In this document: positions 34,861 through 46,872 of the stretch, piece after piece | Layout: the number at the start of each line of letters is the position of its first letter | Numbering within the stretch: position 1 is the first letter of the stretch | From: Otatea glauca | Taxonomy: Eukaryota > Streptophyta > Magnoliopsida > Poales > Poaceae | Direction: 5' to 3' | DNA: 64,000 nucleotides | NCBI GenBank assembly: GCA_036346275.1 | Contig: CM070713.1 | Coordinates: forward strand, 72,036,382-72,100,381 | The notes under the pieces: model-generated | Database searches by the model: none | Seen by the model: only the letters and a program-made list of their open reading frames with translations | Told to the model about the DNA's origin: nothing | Translations under genes and position numbers: made by a program

Positions 34861-35334
34861 ATCTAGCTCTTTCGCAAACAAATTTACAAATCTAACTCTC
34901 TCTCCTACCACAAAAGACGTAGCATGCAACACCTATCACCTATCATGCCCGGGAGGCAAGCGTGGCACGAGGCGAAAGACTCGAGCAAGTACCGCTGTGC
35001 TCGGGAGCGCGAGGAGAGCTACCACAGCCAGAGAGAGTAGGAGGCGCTTCTGCGATAGAGGAGAGCGAAAGATGCCTTCTGTGGTGAAAATAAGGTTAGA
35101 TTTATAATTCCATTAGAAAGGAAGTCAAATTTACATATAAAAAATAAAAAGGGGAGAAAGGACTTAAATACACGCGAAGCATCTGTCGACGCAGCAACAT
35201 GCAGTGCACATCTATTCTTTGATTCATGAATAATGTAACCCATGCATGTCAGATAAAAGCTGCACGCTAGCGTGTATTATCACAATCACAGCTTGCAACA
35301 GGGTTTAAGAAAATATGATTTGACATTCGACCCT
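34054..35334. other. Unassigned sequence with an (ATT)n microsatellite
   Basis: A pure ATT repeat of about 17 units spans 34808-34860. The 132-codon frame at 34273-34671 has no recognisable feature. Nothing else was identified. Confidence 0.5.
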
Positions 35335-36675
35335 TGCAAAATTTTGCCAAACATTGTGTGTTCTCCTATAGGAATTCCACATCTTTTATTTAAAGCGTCA
35401 AGATTACAATCTGATCTCAATACGACTTACAATCTGATTTCGAGTTGCACACGACTTGGACACTTATTAATCTCTAATACTAACTCTCCAACATCTCCCT
35501 TAAGATAGGCATGAGATAACAATCATAGTCATCTTGTTACCTATTGTAATACACTTACTGTAATATTTAATTTTACCAAGCCTATAGCCAACACAATGGC
35601 AAATATCGCAATCAAAACGTTCATCTTTACCAAAGTTGACTCCGGTGTCATGATTAACACCACCTGCCGCTAGCAAGAATAGCTGTTACTGAAGAGTTTT
35701 AATTGTGAAGAATAAAATATAGACAAATTGATGTAGTTATGATTATATACCTTAGGTATATTCGGCCTATGAGTGTTGATGACGTGCTTCCTTCCCCCTG
35801 ACGGGACCTTATATGTCGACCACCTCTGAGGCATTTAGCTTTTCTGCTAGGTCACAGTTGATGTGTCGACTTTGGTGGGTTCAACACGTGGGCCCAATGC
35901 TAAATTCATATCCTCGCTCGGTATATTTGACTGTGAGCTAAGACGGAAAGAATTCAATACAATATTTTTTATATTATCTATGATATATACTTTTAGTGTT
36001 TATATGGTAAGTGTCCTTGTAAATTGTTTTACGGTGACAAACTTTTGGGACTAGCAAATACAATTTAAGAGAGAGTCAAAAGTAAAAAAAAATAGCCTTA
36101 GAAATACATTCTTTATGCTATATCTAACAAAAGCCATGCTCCTCTAGTGATCTAAATCCTAAAAAAAAATTAAACTGGGCAATTACTTTTTTTTTGGGCA
36201 ACTGGAAAAGTTACTTGTTCTGTATAATAGGTCTATCTTGGATCCAACTCTAGCATCCTAAAAGATTGTTTTGAGTGCAATCAAAAGAATGAAAGATAAC
36301 ACTTGATTAAACAAATATAATAGGGCAACTTTATAATTGTTTGCTAACATATTATTACGAAGTCCAGTGTGACGCGACCACAGTGGACCACGTGTGATGG
36401 GATGGTGGTGTCTGGTGGATCAATTGAGGCTGACGATGATGAGATCCGCTTGAGGTGAGGTTTTTTCGAGTAGGGTTTGGATGGGCTTTGATACCATATA
36501 GAACTTTGCGGAATATTATGTGTTATCCTGTAAGGACCCTATATCCTTTATTTATAGCGTCAAGATTACAATCCAATCTCAACATAACTCACAATCCGAT
36601 TCTAACATGACTCGAGTTACACACGACTCAAACTCTTATTAATCTCTAATACTAACTCTGCAGCGACACTTCTAC
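35335..36675 (-). mobile_element. TRIM-like small LTR retrotransposon, about 1.34 kb
   Basis: Two direct repeats of about 175 bp (35335-35505 and 36503-36675) share GCGTCAAGATTACAATC and TTATTAATCTCTAATACTAA. On the minus strand the right LTR is followed at once by TGGTATCAAAGCC (36484-36496), a primer-binding site for initiator tRNA-Met. The left LTR starts TGTTGGAGAGTTAG right after a purine tract AAGGGAGA. The 1-kb interior codes for nothing recognisable. This is a complete but non-coding LTR element; LTRs have diverged, so it is old. No TSD was resolved. Confidence 0.7.
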
Positions 36676-36732
36676 AATTTAGTAGCACTCAAGTTACCAA
36701 TAGTTCTTTTTGTTAAGTGTGTCAAACTGTTA

Positions 36733-38631
36733 TACTACATTATTACAGAAAAGGACATCACAGACGGTTTTTTGAACTGTTTATAAGCATGTGTCTATGA
36801 TAATATAGCGCATCACTGATGGTTCAGAGTTCCAGCCGTCAGTGATAATAGGCTATCATAGACGGTTTGTATCAAGAATCGTCTATAATAGTCTATTATC
36901 ATATTCGTAGAATGATTTACAGGTATAGAAGAAAGTTAAGTACCTCATCGCATCTGTGAGAGCAAATATTGATGGATTCTAAGGTAAAATTCAATTCTAT
37001 TCACAATTTGTTCTAAAATTTATCATGCTCTGATTTACCTTTCACTTATCCTCATCCCCGAATGAGAATATCATAGGCAGTCTATTTTCGCTCTAGTCTT
37101 GTGCAGGAATAGGATCATTTTGATGGTTCTCTATTTCATCAAATATGGAGTTTATTGAGTTATCGTATATGCATTGGTATGCTCGTACATGCAATTGGAA
37201 AATTGAATCTGACATGGAAACTTGAATAACTGGATCAAGTACAACTAGAGTCCGGAAAGTAAGCGATCTCAACATTATTCTCCATGCCCTATTGCACTAC
37301 AAAAATGATATATTAGAGCCCCTCCTTTTGTATGTGTGTGTATTAGCTATTAGATATTTCAACAAATTATTATTTAAAATAGGTATTATAATGCTGATGA
37401 AATAAATATAGATAATTATGTTAGGTTTCATCCTAAATTTATTAGTTTTTTTGTATAACTTTAAGTCAGTATTACGTCTCGTTGTCCATTTATTAGGGAT
37501 ACAATTTAGAATGTACCCTTCTAAGCCAGAAATTGCCACAATAATCATAGAAAAAAGAAAAAAAAATAGAAATTTCTAGATTAATTGGAAAAAGAAGATA
37601 TCTTGACCAAGCAAATTGTAGATGGATTGAACCAATGTATATATGGATATGAATCAAACTAAAAAAATGTAGCATATGTACACAGTTAGAATCAAACTAA
37701 TCTATGCCATCTATTAAATGGGTATGCCATCTATTAAATGGGTACAACTTTTAGTTAAGTTCGGATAGAAAAAAGCTATTGCCTATACGCTCAATGCATT
37801 CTCAAACAAGATACAATTACATATTGGTGGTCAAATATGAAAAGATTAATAGCCTCGAGATTTATAGTTAATTCGGTAATTAAGAATAATCACAAAAATT
37901 ATGTAAAAAGAGATTGAAATCCGATAACTCCACTGAGTTTGAAACGATGTTGAACACATCTCGGCAAACTTTTCTATTATCTAATGACTACAAGAAGTAA
38001 AATGAAGAAATATATTTATAAAAATTGCTAGATGTGCAGGCGCACGGGTTAAGGACTAGTATCCATAATAAAGAATATTTTTAGGTGACAATACATTGAG
38101 AAGATATGATAGCACGAAGATCAATAAGCATACATTGTGAAACAACATTATTTGATAGATCAAGACAAAGAGACCTTAGGGCTTGGGGAGGAGGCGATGA
38201 CGGGCTCGAGGGAGGAGGCAACGACGGGCTCAGGGGAGGAGGTGGCGACGGGCTCGAGGAGGAGGTGCGTGGGCTCGGGGGAAGCCGCGTTGAGGACGGG
38301 TGGCGGCGACAAGCTCAGGAAAGAGGCAAAGTGCGGTGAAAGATTTCGTTTGAGTGCGGTGGACAAAAACCCTAGAATGATATATATAATAAGTGTTATC
38401 ACATACGGTTTGTTAAAAAAACCGTCTGTGGTACGTATTCATATCATAGACAATCTCCCACAAACCGTCTATCACAGATGGCCGTCCATGATATCAGCTA
38501 ATCACAGATGATTCTTAGTATATCTTGTAACTTTGACGGTCATGCTAGTAAAATCGTCTGTAATCAGCATTAACACAAACGATTTTTAAAAATTGTTTGA
38601 AGCGTCTAATATAGATTATTTTATAGTAGTG
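36733..38631. mobile_element. Non-autonomous CACTA-type element(s)
   Basis: The right end is TTATAGTAGTG (inverted CACTACTATAA). The left end TACTACATTATTACAGAAAAGG and the right 250 bp carry subterminal repeats of ACAGACGGTTT/AAACCGTCTG type in both orientations (36760-36890, 38395-38580). A second CACTACAAAAATGATA start at 37295 suggests two nested or overlapping copies. A 24-bp GC-rich minisatellite (38188-38270) and a 20-bp perfect duplication (37704-37723, 37724-37743) lie inside. No transposase ORF and no convincing 3-bp TSD were found. Confidence 0.55.
38188..38270. repeat. 24-bp GC-rich minisatellite inside the CACTA element
   Basis: About three and a half units of GAGGAGGCGATGACGGGCTC type with substitutions. 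It creates spurious Gly/Glu-rich frames on both strands. Confidence 0.75.
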
Positions 38632-38998
38632 CTGGTTAGTAATTTTTGGCTCTCCTTCCTAGGATTTCTTCGGTGTAGAGGGCTGAACTGCTGAGTACAC
38701 TGTCCAATCGCCATGCCATTGAGATGTCATAACATCCGATGCTAATTGTAGCTTAGTTCCATGCTTTCAGCCGGGTGCTAAGTCCATTTCCATCGTGGTA
38801 CGGCAGAGAGGGCATCATTCCATGGAAGAAAATATTGAATATTAGCTGTTTATGCTATTTGATCTAGCGGATCAGATTAGTTAGGTTTTAGTTATAATTT
38901 CGTCGATGGTATTAGTAATAGAAATCATGTGAGGGATAGTAGTGTAATTAGCTATTTTTTTATTTTGAACACATGTGCATTAAAAACGTAGATCCTTG

Positions 38999-39136
38999 TC
39001 TGTTGATGTGCCTGACATAGTGATATCCTGATTCCTACGGATTACAGCACCTGCGTCTGCAATTGATAGAGATTGGGTGAGCCAACAAGCGCGACCTTGC
39101 AAGAAGATACGGATAAAGGACAGAAGGAAAGGAAAG
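38999..39136. repeat. 138-bp direct repeat, left copy
   Basis: Identical, as read, to 41138-41275. It starts TCTGTTGATGTGCCTGAC and ends AAGGAAAGGAAAG. The two copies frame the 2001-bp insert 39137-41137. Confidence 0.95.
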
Positions 39137-41137
39137 TCCGCGTGCGGGTGGAGAAGCGAGCTGCGGCTTCAGAATAAACATTATCGTGAACTTGGCGCTC
39201 TATTTTAATTCTCAAAGAAAGAGGTACTCACCGTGAACCGGCAACACGCTCCGGTCTGGTGGCGTCGGCGCTCCCTAAAGCTGGCCGGGTGGGTCGCCGG
39301 GTGTGCACCTTCGGCCGAACGCTACGGACAACTCGGCGCACACGTGATGAGGCGTCGTGCGCACGATCGCGCGGACCCGCATGGGGAGGCCTAATAGGTA
39401 CGACACGCCCCGCAGGCGTTGAGCCATCTCTCCACTGAAGGTGGAACGTGTGCGTCTCCGGCCTCCACCGGTCCACGAGTGCGGCCAGGACCGGTCGTGA
39501 TCAACCGCGGGACCTCCTTGCCCGCTAACGGGCGTCACCGCTCCACCATCCTACAAAGAGGAAGTAAGCCACCGCCGCAACCTCGCATGTAGTGCAATGC
39601 GTCGTTAGAATTGCATTCACGGTAAGTGCGTACGCGTAAAAAGTGCAAGCGTTCGACTTCCGTGGAACCCAGCGTGGGTCGATCTGAAGCGGCTCACAGG
39701 CACCCAAGGTCGGCGGCCCTAGCTCTGCTTCTCCTCTCGCGGAGTACCTGGACCGGTGGGTCGCATCGGCGATCACGCCCAGCAGCTTCGAGGGCAAGGT
39801 CGCGCCATCGTGGCTCATACAAAGCAAATACAACAGATTTATCAAGAATTACATGTGCACACAAAATGAAATACGAAATAACGAATTGTACCATACTCAA
39901 CAAACAATACAACCAAGCAAGTGCGGAGAGCCAAAAAAACTCGATTGCAATGCATGACGAAAGACAAAGACATGTTCGACGAGGCACACAACGTCGAGAA
40001 TTACATTATCCTCGAGGTACTAATCGAACATCGGAGAATTACATGATGCGAACAACAACTTACTAGTACATTGAAAATTACATCAACATTACAACGTACA
40101 TTACAACTTAGGTCCATTGAAAATACAAGATGGGAACAACATGGAAAGTTACATTATCCGATAGCGCGACGCGCCTCGCACTCGCCCATATCGTTCGAAT
40201 GCGCCTTGTCCTTCGACGCCCGACCTTCATCTTCAACATTCGGATGTCCCGCACTCCATCGATGGTCAGGAGAGGGGTCATGTGAACGATCCATCCACTC
40301 GGTGCCCGCACACCTCATGATGCCACGTGTTGAGAACGCCTCGCTTGTAGTAGTACGGGAGATGAACGGACGACAAGATTGATGCGTCTCGGCGGTGCGG
40401 CAATGACGTCAGCACACGGCAAGTGTAGCAGCGTGGTTTCGCGAGAGCACTCGCAATCACCGCTCGGAGTATGCACAGATGGGAAGTCCTCTCCTGGCAC
40501 CTCGCGACCTCGGCCACCGCAGATGCACGTGGTATCTCGCTCCACGCCACTCTCCGGTGTAACGATGTGTCTGCGCGCTTTCTTGTTTTCTTGGACATGT
40601 AGGTAGACACAACAGCTTGAGTACGACAATCGATTGTTCGACATACATGCCGTGTGGAGGTCTTGTATCGCTCAATGAAATATCTCTCGTGTCCCTAATA
40701 AGACACCTCAACTATACCCACCGATGGAAGGCATCCGTGCCTTTCATTACCTGGGGCTTGTAAATCTCCGCGTGTTCGTTGTCATGATCCCATAACGCGA
40801 GCCGCCTCGCCGTGCGTAGGGACCATTTATCCAAAGGCTCATGTTGTATCCAATCGGTGAAACTCTTTATGTTGGTACCGAGCCCACGCCGGATGTTTGG
40901 GGTCTGGCAGCCGCATATAAGGCCGCTGGGTCCTCTCCTTGCTCATGGTGCACCATCGGGTTCCTTGATGAACTAGCGGTACTCCGGGATCCATTGATTG
41001 CTTCTTCGTTAGTTCGTCCAACGCCTTCCAAAGCGCGTCGAACTTCCTCCGTTGGTTCTGCTTGCACAGCGCTTAAACAAAATTCACCTCGCTCTCACGA
41101 TACTCCCATGCATCAATGTTCCTTCATTCATCGTTAC
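39137..41137 (-). mobile_element. 2-kb PMD-element fragment inserted between 138-bp duplications
   Basis: The insert is a reverse-oriented relative of 10.3-11.4 kb. On the minus strand it carries, from right to left, an unidentified frame with ALDELTKKQSMDPGV and RLPDPKHPAWARYQ (about 40.85-41.07 kb), the conserved HLPYYYKRGVLNTWHHEV module (about 40.33 kb), and the first exon of a PMD gene (39.24-39.56 kb). The PMD part ends near 39190 with the same donor-side sequence as at 11.36-11.40 kb. It is truncated on the PMD side, lacking LWSWERF and all later blocks. Similarity to the 10-11-kb copy is high but not identity, so that copy is a relative, not the immediate source. Confidence 0.7.
39228..39560 (-). 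pseudogene. PMD gene fragment (first part only)
   Basis: Frames on the minus strand give ALVDRWRPETHTFHL and, after a frameshift, GEMAQRLRGVSYLLGLP, the opening landmarks of the plant mobile domain. It stops near 39.2 kb at the border of the insert. Confidence 0.75.
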
Positions 41138-41275
41138 TCTGTTGATGTGCCTGACATAGTGATATCCTGATTCCTACGGATTACAGCACCTGCGTCTGCA
41201 ATTGATAGAGATTGGGTGAGCCAACAAGCGCGACCTTGCAAGAAGATACGGATAAAGGACAGAAGGAAAGGAAAG
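41138..41275. repeat. 138-bp direct repeat, right copy
   Basis: Identical to 38999-39136. Sequence continues on the right into what may be the original locus (see the exon-like remnant at 42.2-42.9 kb). Confidence 0.95.
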
Positions 41276-41436
41276 CAAAAATACTGGACTCGACAATAGC
41301 TTGAAGAACTGTAAAGAAAGATTCAATTCGAATTTAGAAAATAGTCAAGCTGCACCTCAAACTGAGCATCTGAAGAGGTTTTGGCTTGGAGATGCCCAAC
41401 TGATGAGACAATAAGAACTGTTGGTAACTGTGAGAA

Positions 41437-41484
41437 AACTCAGTACATGCCCCTATTTCAAACTCAGTACATGCCCCTATTTCA
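41437..41484. repeat. Perfect 24-bp tandem duplication
   Basis: The unit AACTCAGTACATGCCCCTAT plus TTCA occurs twice without a difference. Confidence 0.95.
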
Positions 41485-41655
41485 GCACCATGAAGTGTAG
41501 GTAACTATCCTGTTTATACCGGACTGAACATTCCATGATAATAGCTTAATGGCCTTGTGATGAATGGGACAATTTGGACTGGCTTCATGGAGGGAGCTTC
41601 AGAAGAAATCAATGCTAAAATCTCATTCATAGCACATACAGTAACAAGAGGCTTA

Positions 41656-41867
41656 GGCCTAGTTTGGAACAGCTTTTGATTGTGCAGATTCTGAATTCTC
41701 TAAGAATCAAATAGATGACAACTTCTGATTCTTGAAGAATCAAAGAAGCTTCTTGAGAAGATTTTCCACAATTAGAAGCATATTTGTACACAAAATCAGA
41801 AGCTACCACCCCTCGATTCTTGGATAATCCAGAATCTGCACAATCAGAAGCTATCCCAAAATATGCC
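41656..41867. mobile_element. Tourist-type (PIF/Harbinger) MITE, 212 bp, TSD TTA
   Basis: Termini GGCCTAGTTTGGAACAGCTT and the inverted GGCATATTTTGGGATAGCTT pair over about 40 bp, including an inner ATTGTGCAGATTCTG block, and are flanked by TTA on both sides (41653-41655, 41868-41870). Both TIR and TSD are diagnostic for Tourist. Confidence 0.9.
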
Positions 41868-42228
41868 TTATAGTCCTTTAGAACAAAACATGATATCTGG
41901 TCTAAATTAACAGAACTTTAATACAACCTGGACGTGGATTCCTGTTTCCACATGGAGTGCAGTAGACAGAAAAAATAATGCAGTTTCAATATTATCGATC
42001 AGTTGCACAATGGATGTCAGCACTCATCCTTTAGCTTTGTAGGCCTTTACAACTTAGATCAAACAGAAAAGCAGGATCTGAAATTAGCTAAATTTAACAT
42101 TACATTCTCAACCATGTATAAATATAGAGCCAAGTTTATAAAGAAAATTTGAACTCTACCGGCTAACAACAAATCTAATTTTACATTGATATACCTCACA
42201 GAACAAGTAATATCTCAACGGCACACCT

Positions 42229-42935
42229 CTACCGACGATCTAACAAATGACCTTCTCCACCTTTGATCAAGGATTGCATCTCTTTTATTGCACCAATGTT
42301 GATGCTGCTCGTGACAGACTGGATTAGCTGAACTGACAGGTCTTCCCAGCTGCTCTGGTATTGTGGGTGTAATCTTCACAGTACATCTTTGGATAATGCA
42401 TCATCAAAAGTGCATCTAGCAAATAGGTTCTTAAGCTAAGAAAAAAATATGTTGACACTATAATACTGAGATATCAACAACCTGCAGATTGCCCACAATT
42501 AATTAAACCGGGAGGGCGCCGGTCACGCAAATTTGAATCTCGGCCACAAATTCAGATCTACATATTACAGAGAGAGCTTCCTATGAAAAGTTTGCTGCCA
42601 TCTGCATTTTATTTCCCATTAATTTAGGTAGAGCACAGACCATGTCACTTATACTACATGGAACGTCAATGTTGTACCATTACAAACTACACAATCTGTT
42701 GCATAGGATTGTTAACAACGAATCATAGAATTGCTCACAAAATATAGTTCTGCATAAATGGCGCTACGTCTGATCAAAGGTCAGGAAGACGAGTTCAAAG
42801 AGGAAGAGGCCAGCGGCGCGTCTGGTTTGGGGGCGGTAGAGGTTAGGACTACGGGTGGTAGCGCCATAACTTGACGAGACAGAGGCCGATGTTACTAGCT
42901 CGCTGGCCACACCATCCATCCTTGCTGGGTCCACG
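42229..42935 (-). pseudogene. Possible host gene remnant or uncharacterised small gene
   Basis: Two minus-strand pieces look protein-coding. One is a frame from an ATG near 42917 (MDGVASELVTSASVSSSYG..), ending after about 51 codons. The other is an exon-like stretch (42229-42373) after an AAG acceptor, reading SSWEDLSVQLIQSVTSSI and IKEMQSLIKGGEGHLLDRR before TAG. A third candidate, GHLQAKTSSDAQFE, lies near 41.37 kb between a CAG acceptor and a GAG|GTGCAG donor. No complete gene could be joined and no family was recognised. Confidence 0.3.
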
Positions 42936-43660
42936 ACGCATCTCTGCCTCTAGGCCTCTAGGGGAGGAGAGGAGCTGGGAGAGGAACCATGAAATGGAGG
43001 AGCCACGAAAGGGGGGATTGAGGGCTGGTGCCTGGTGGTCTAGCCAGAAAGTCTATAATACCCTTATGAAATCGACGATCTGATTTAATTTCGACTATCA
43101 ACTTTTACTACCAATGAAGTGTACCATAAAAATTCTCCTTTTATGTTCCCTGATGATGCACATTTGGATCCATAAGCCATCAACCTCTAAACCTCTGGAA
43201 CTCACCAAACGCCTCCTGTCATTATCCACTGGCAATCTAGCATGCTTGGATTCACATGCAAACGATGCTGGCTAACTGACCCAAATCCTTGATCCAAATG
43301 TGACACCTGCAAATCTGAAGCCAAATCAGTTGGTGAAAGCTTTATTACATATCTCATCACTCACCAACCTTCACAGGGCAGCTTACCAAACAACATTCTC
43401 ATATGGTGATCCCTTGTCCCGTGTAACACGAACAGCTGCACTGTTACTTTTGAGCACCACAAATGCAAGAGAGATTCTCTCATTTTCTTTTCTTTTCGTT
43501 TTGAGAAAAGCTTCCCCTTCTCTCTTCAGTAAGCAATGCATGCAAAGAGTTCGAGCCTTTGAAGACAGAAAACAGTCAATATAATCTACTATCTTAGAAC
43601 TCTTTAGTAAAATGATCCATATCATGCCTCTATTATCTCTGGAAGATTCCCGGCACCAGA

Positions 43661-44057
43661 CCGGTTTGAGCTGGCTCGAGTCGAGCCGAAAAAAATTACG
43701 TTTAGATCCTTTTTTTACAGAAAAAAAATACATTTAAGTCCTTTTCAAAAAAAATTATTACGTTTAAATCCTTCTGACTTTTTTTACGAAGAGCAGGGCC
43801 CGGATAAATGCCAAAAAAAGTATAATTACGTTTAGATTGTTTTTTCCGTTTTTTACGAAAAAGCACCTTTCGTTTATCAAATAAATGACAAAAAAAAGTA
43901 TAATTACGTTTAGATCATTTTTGCCGTTTTTTACAAAAATGACATTTCGTTTATGTGAAATCACGGATCCTTTGTGAGAGGACCCTAAATAGATAAAAAA
44001 AAATAGACACATATAAAAATAATGATCGTACGTAACACACCGCGTAGACATTCCTAG
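43661..44057 (+). mobile_element. Helitron-like repeat family, copy A
   Basis: Starts at a GGCTCGAG-rich motif, continues with a series of ACGTTTAGATC-CTTTTT/ACGAAAAA units about 30-60 bp apart, and ends CACACCGCGTAGACATTCCTAG followed by T. It is the most diverged of four copies in the window. Confidence 0.5.
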
Positions 44058-44559
44058 TTTCTCTATAAGAACGAACACATGCACCGAAATTAATGGCCCT
44101 TTTGGATACGGTAGGATGGTGGATGGGAAATTGGGAATGGCACGACCACTGCAGGAGGAAAACATCCGTGATCCGAATTGTGATGGAATGTTTTTTCTTT
44201 TAGAAAAACACGAATTATGATGGAATGTATGTAGCTTTTGAATTGTGAGGTCGAGTGGAGGACCGACCATGGAATTTGTTTACTTTTGGAACTTAAGAGC
44301 CCTTTCATACCATCTTGATGTCGCGTCGTTGTAAAATCATTTGGTAATTAGTTCTCCCTCGTATAATTGATCATCGTCTTTGTGCCTCATGTCCTTTTTT
44401 TTCAGCTTGAATTTTTCATGTTAAATATGATCTGTTGTCTTCTCGAATCGAACTGGTACCGCACATATGGCTATATTTTTTACTATTGGGAAGTCTTTAA
44501 TCTAGATAATCTGATTGGGTCAGATAATCCAACCCAAAAGTATATTTTGGAAATCTTTG

Positions 44560-45290
44560 TCTACCAGCTAGTTTATAAGGAATTGTACAATATACAGGTC
44601 CTATGGGGGTTATTGTGCAGTAGTGGATGACTCCGTCTCAATATTTATCCTAGCGAGGATCTTGAGGGCACTTTGAAACTTGTATAGAAGATCCTCTGAG
44701 TACTTGAGAGAGTATGTATACCTATTCTGTGCATCACTCTAGTTGCTTGACCTTGTGAGGTTGAAGTAAGAGTTTTAGACTTATTACTCTTGAAGGTCGG
44801 TGACTCCTAGACGGTTTGGAGACGTTTGACTCGGTGATCTTGCTTGGAGGCACTTGTGGAAGTCAGTGGGAGTCTTGTGAAGATTTGGAGTCCACATATC
44901 CGAAGCGAAGGACTTCCACGAGTGGATGACTGGGGTACTATAAGTGATCAAGGGATGGTAACTCATATCACAGGTGGAAACTTTGCATAGAGTTCCATTA
45001 CGATTAATGGGTGATTTCTTATATGGTTTCAATTCAAAGCTAGGCTATTGCGAGAGTACTTCAACGAGGAGTAGGGAGGATCGCTGAATCTTACGTTTTT
45101 GCATTTGCTTTGTCGTATTTCTAGTCCTAAATTCATAGAATTGTGTAGGGTTAGAATTGGATAGCAAAACTCACATAAAGATCATAGTTGCATAGGTTGT
45201 AATAGTAAAGTTTAAATATTTAAGTAAGTCTTTGTTGTCAGATAATCTCAATTCACCCTCTTTTAAGCATCCAATCCAATTCAGGATGCA
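44560..45290 (+). repeat. Truncated long copia LTR (3' part)
   Basis: The end reads ATCTCAATTCACCCTCTTTT, the typical terminus of SIRE/Maximus-like LTRs, preceded by 600 bp of non-coding leader-like sequence. The left part and partner are missing. A different family member from the one at 15.2-16.95 kb. Confidence 0.4.
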
Positions 45291-46400
45291 TAGACGTGTT
45301 GCTCATAGGTGGATCAAAAACAAAGCCTATGACCTCCTTGTCCGTCCACATGTCGTGCTCTGGTCACGTTAGCATGAAACTACTGAGGTGGGTGACGTAG
45401 ATTAGCAATTTAGAATCTCAATTTTTTGTTAGCTATTGGGACTTTCAAGAAGTATTTCCATACTTTTCTTTTTCATTTTCCTTGCGTGTTTTTTTATACT
45501 GGCCTTTTCGCCTTTTGTTTGGGATATTCCTCTAGCTTTTAATTTGCTGGTGCACATTAGAACTGTATAAATAGATAGGAGAACCTAAAAAACATCATCT
45601 CATAGATTATTTCAATAGCCATATACGAGATTAATTCTTGTTTAGAACTAATTAATGTTGCAGTTCTTGCCGTAAACAGCAGCGAACAGTGTTGAACTTG
45701 GGGCTAAATTTGTCACAGCTCTGGTCCGACCTCAGCGGCCCAGCGCTACACATTGATGATTAGTTCTTGTCTGAAATCCAAACGTACGGAAGAACATAAT
45801 GAGTCTAGCACGTGATCATTCCAGAAATAAATTTACTATGACCCGACAAGCAAATTTATTCAGAAGCAATGTTTTTTTCCATAAGACTGTATTATGATTC
45901 AATATCTGCAGCACTTTGTCGGATGACTCTCGATCGGTCAAGTAACCTTCAGACATGTAGATTAGAGTGCTGGCGTGTGTGTATATATATATATATAGAA
46001 TGAATTTCAACTCATGCATTATACATCATAGTACCAAGGAAAATTTTCTGTCCTTTTTCTTATTTTTACATGTTCTTGGGGGGAAAAAAATAGATGGTAT
46101 CATGGTACCCTCTTTTCTAAAAAGGCAAGGGAATGCATTTGTTGCAAAACTGTACTAGCTAGTTCTTTAAAAAAACTGTACTAGCTAGTAATACGTACCT
46201 AAGAGACTTGGGTCAATCCACGCGCATATTTTCCTGTCTTTACGATGTTTAAGAGTTTAGTAATGTATATTTCTTTGGTCCCTTGTCTCTCGGTTGTCTG
46301 AAGTTCCTTGTACTAGCTAACAGGCCGGGTCTCTGAGACTCTGAAGAGCATTCTGGTGTCCTCTTCAGCAAATGTTGTATTCGTTTGCGATAGGAAGGGA
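45291..46400. other. Unassigned sequence
   Basis: No gene. A TATAAATA motif near 45.57 kb with downstream leader-like sequence may be another LTR fragment. A TA repeat lies at 45981-45998. Confidence 0.3.
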
Positions 46401-46408
46401 GTGGGAAC

Positions 46409-46779
46409 CAGGGTCACAAAATCATATTTGAAAAAATCATTCGAAACCGAAATTCGAAAATCGGAAATATCAAATCAAAAATCAAAAGAATTAAAAAAAA
46501 ATCGAAAACCGATCGATCGGTTTTCTTAAAAACGGTCGAAAACCGACTAACCAATTGAATGTTACTTAGAGCCGATATTTGAGCGATTTTCGCTCGATTT
46601 TATCGAAAATCGAGCGGTTTTCACCGATTTTCGATCGGTTTACGTCGCATAATTTTTCCAATTTTTTGAATTCAAATTTGAATCGGATCGATTTTTTGCT
46701 CGGTTTGAAATACCGAACTGGCTCGGCAGGCTCGGTTTTCACGAAATTCGACCGATTTTCGTCGACTTTGCAAACCCTG
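46409..46779. mobile_element. Non-autonomous hAT-type MITE, 371 bp
   Basis: Termini CAGGGTCACAAAATC and, inverted, CAGGGTTTGCAAAGTC are flanked by GTGGGAAC (46401-46408) and ATGGGAAC (46780-46787), an 8-bp duplication with one change. The interior repeats GAAAATCGGTCG-type motifs, as in the 1-kb relative at 5092-6100. Confidence 0.8.
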
Positions 46780-46872
46780 ATGGGAACACACACACAATCT
46801 TGTGCACAAGTGCATATCCATTGCAATCTCTTAAGCCTGTCCTACACCCCCAATTCACTCACAGCTTCTTCA

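Noticed and set aside
43764..44270. 168-codon minus-strand ORF
   Set aside because: Consists of translated periodic TTTTT/AAAAA units of the Helitron-like repeat.
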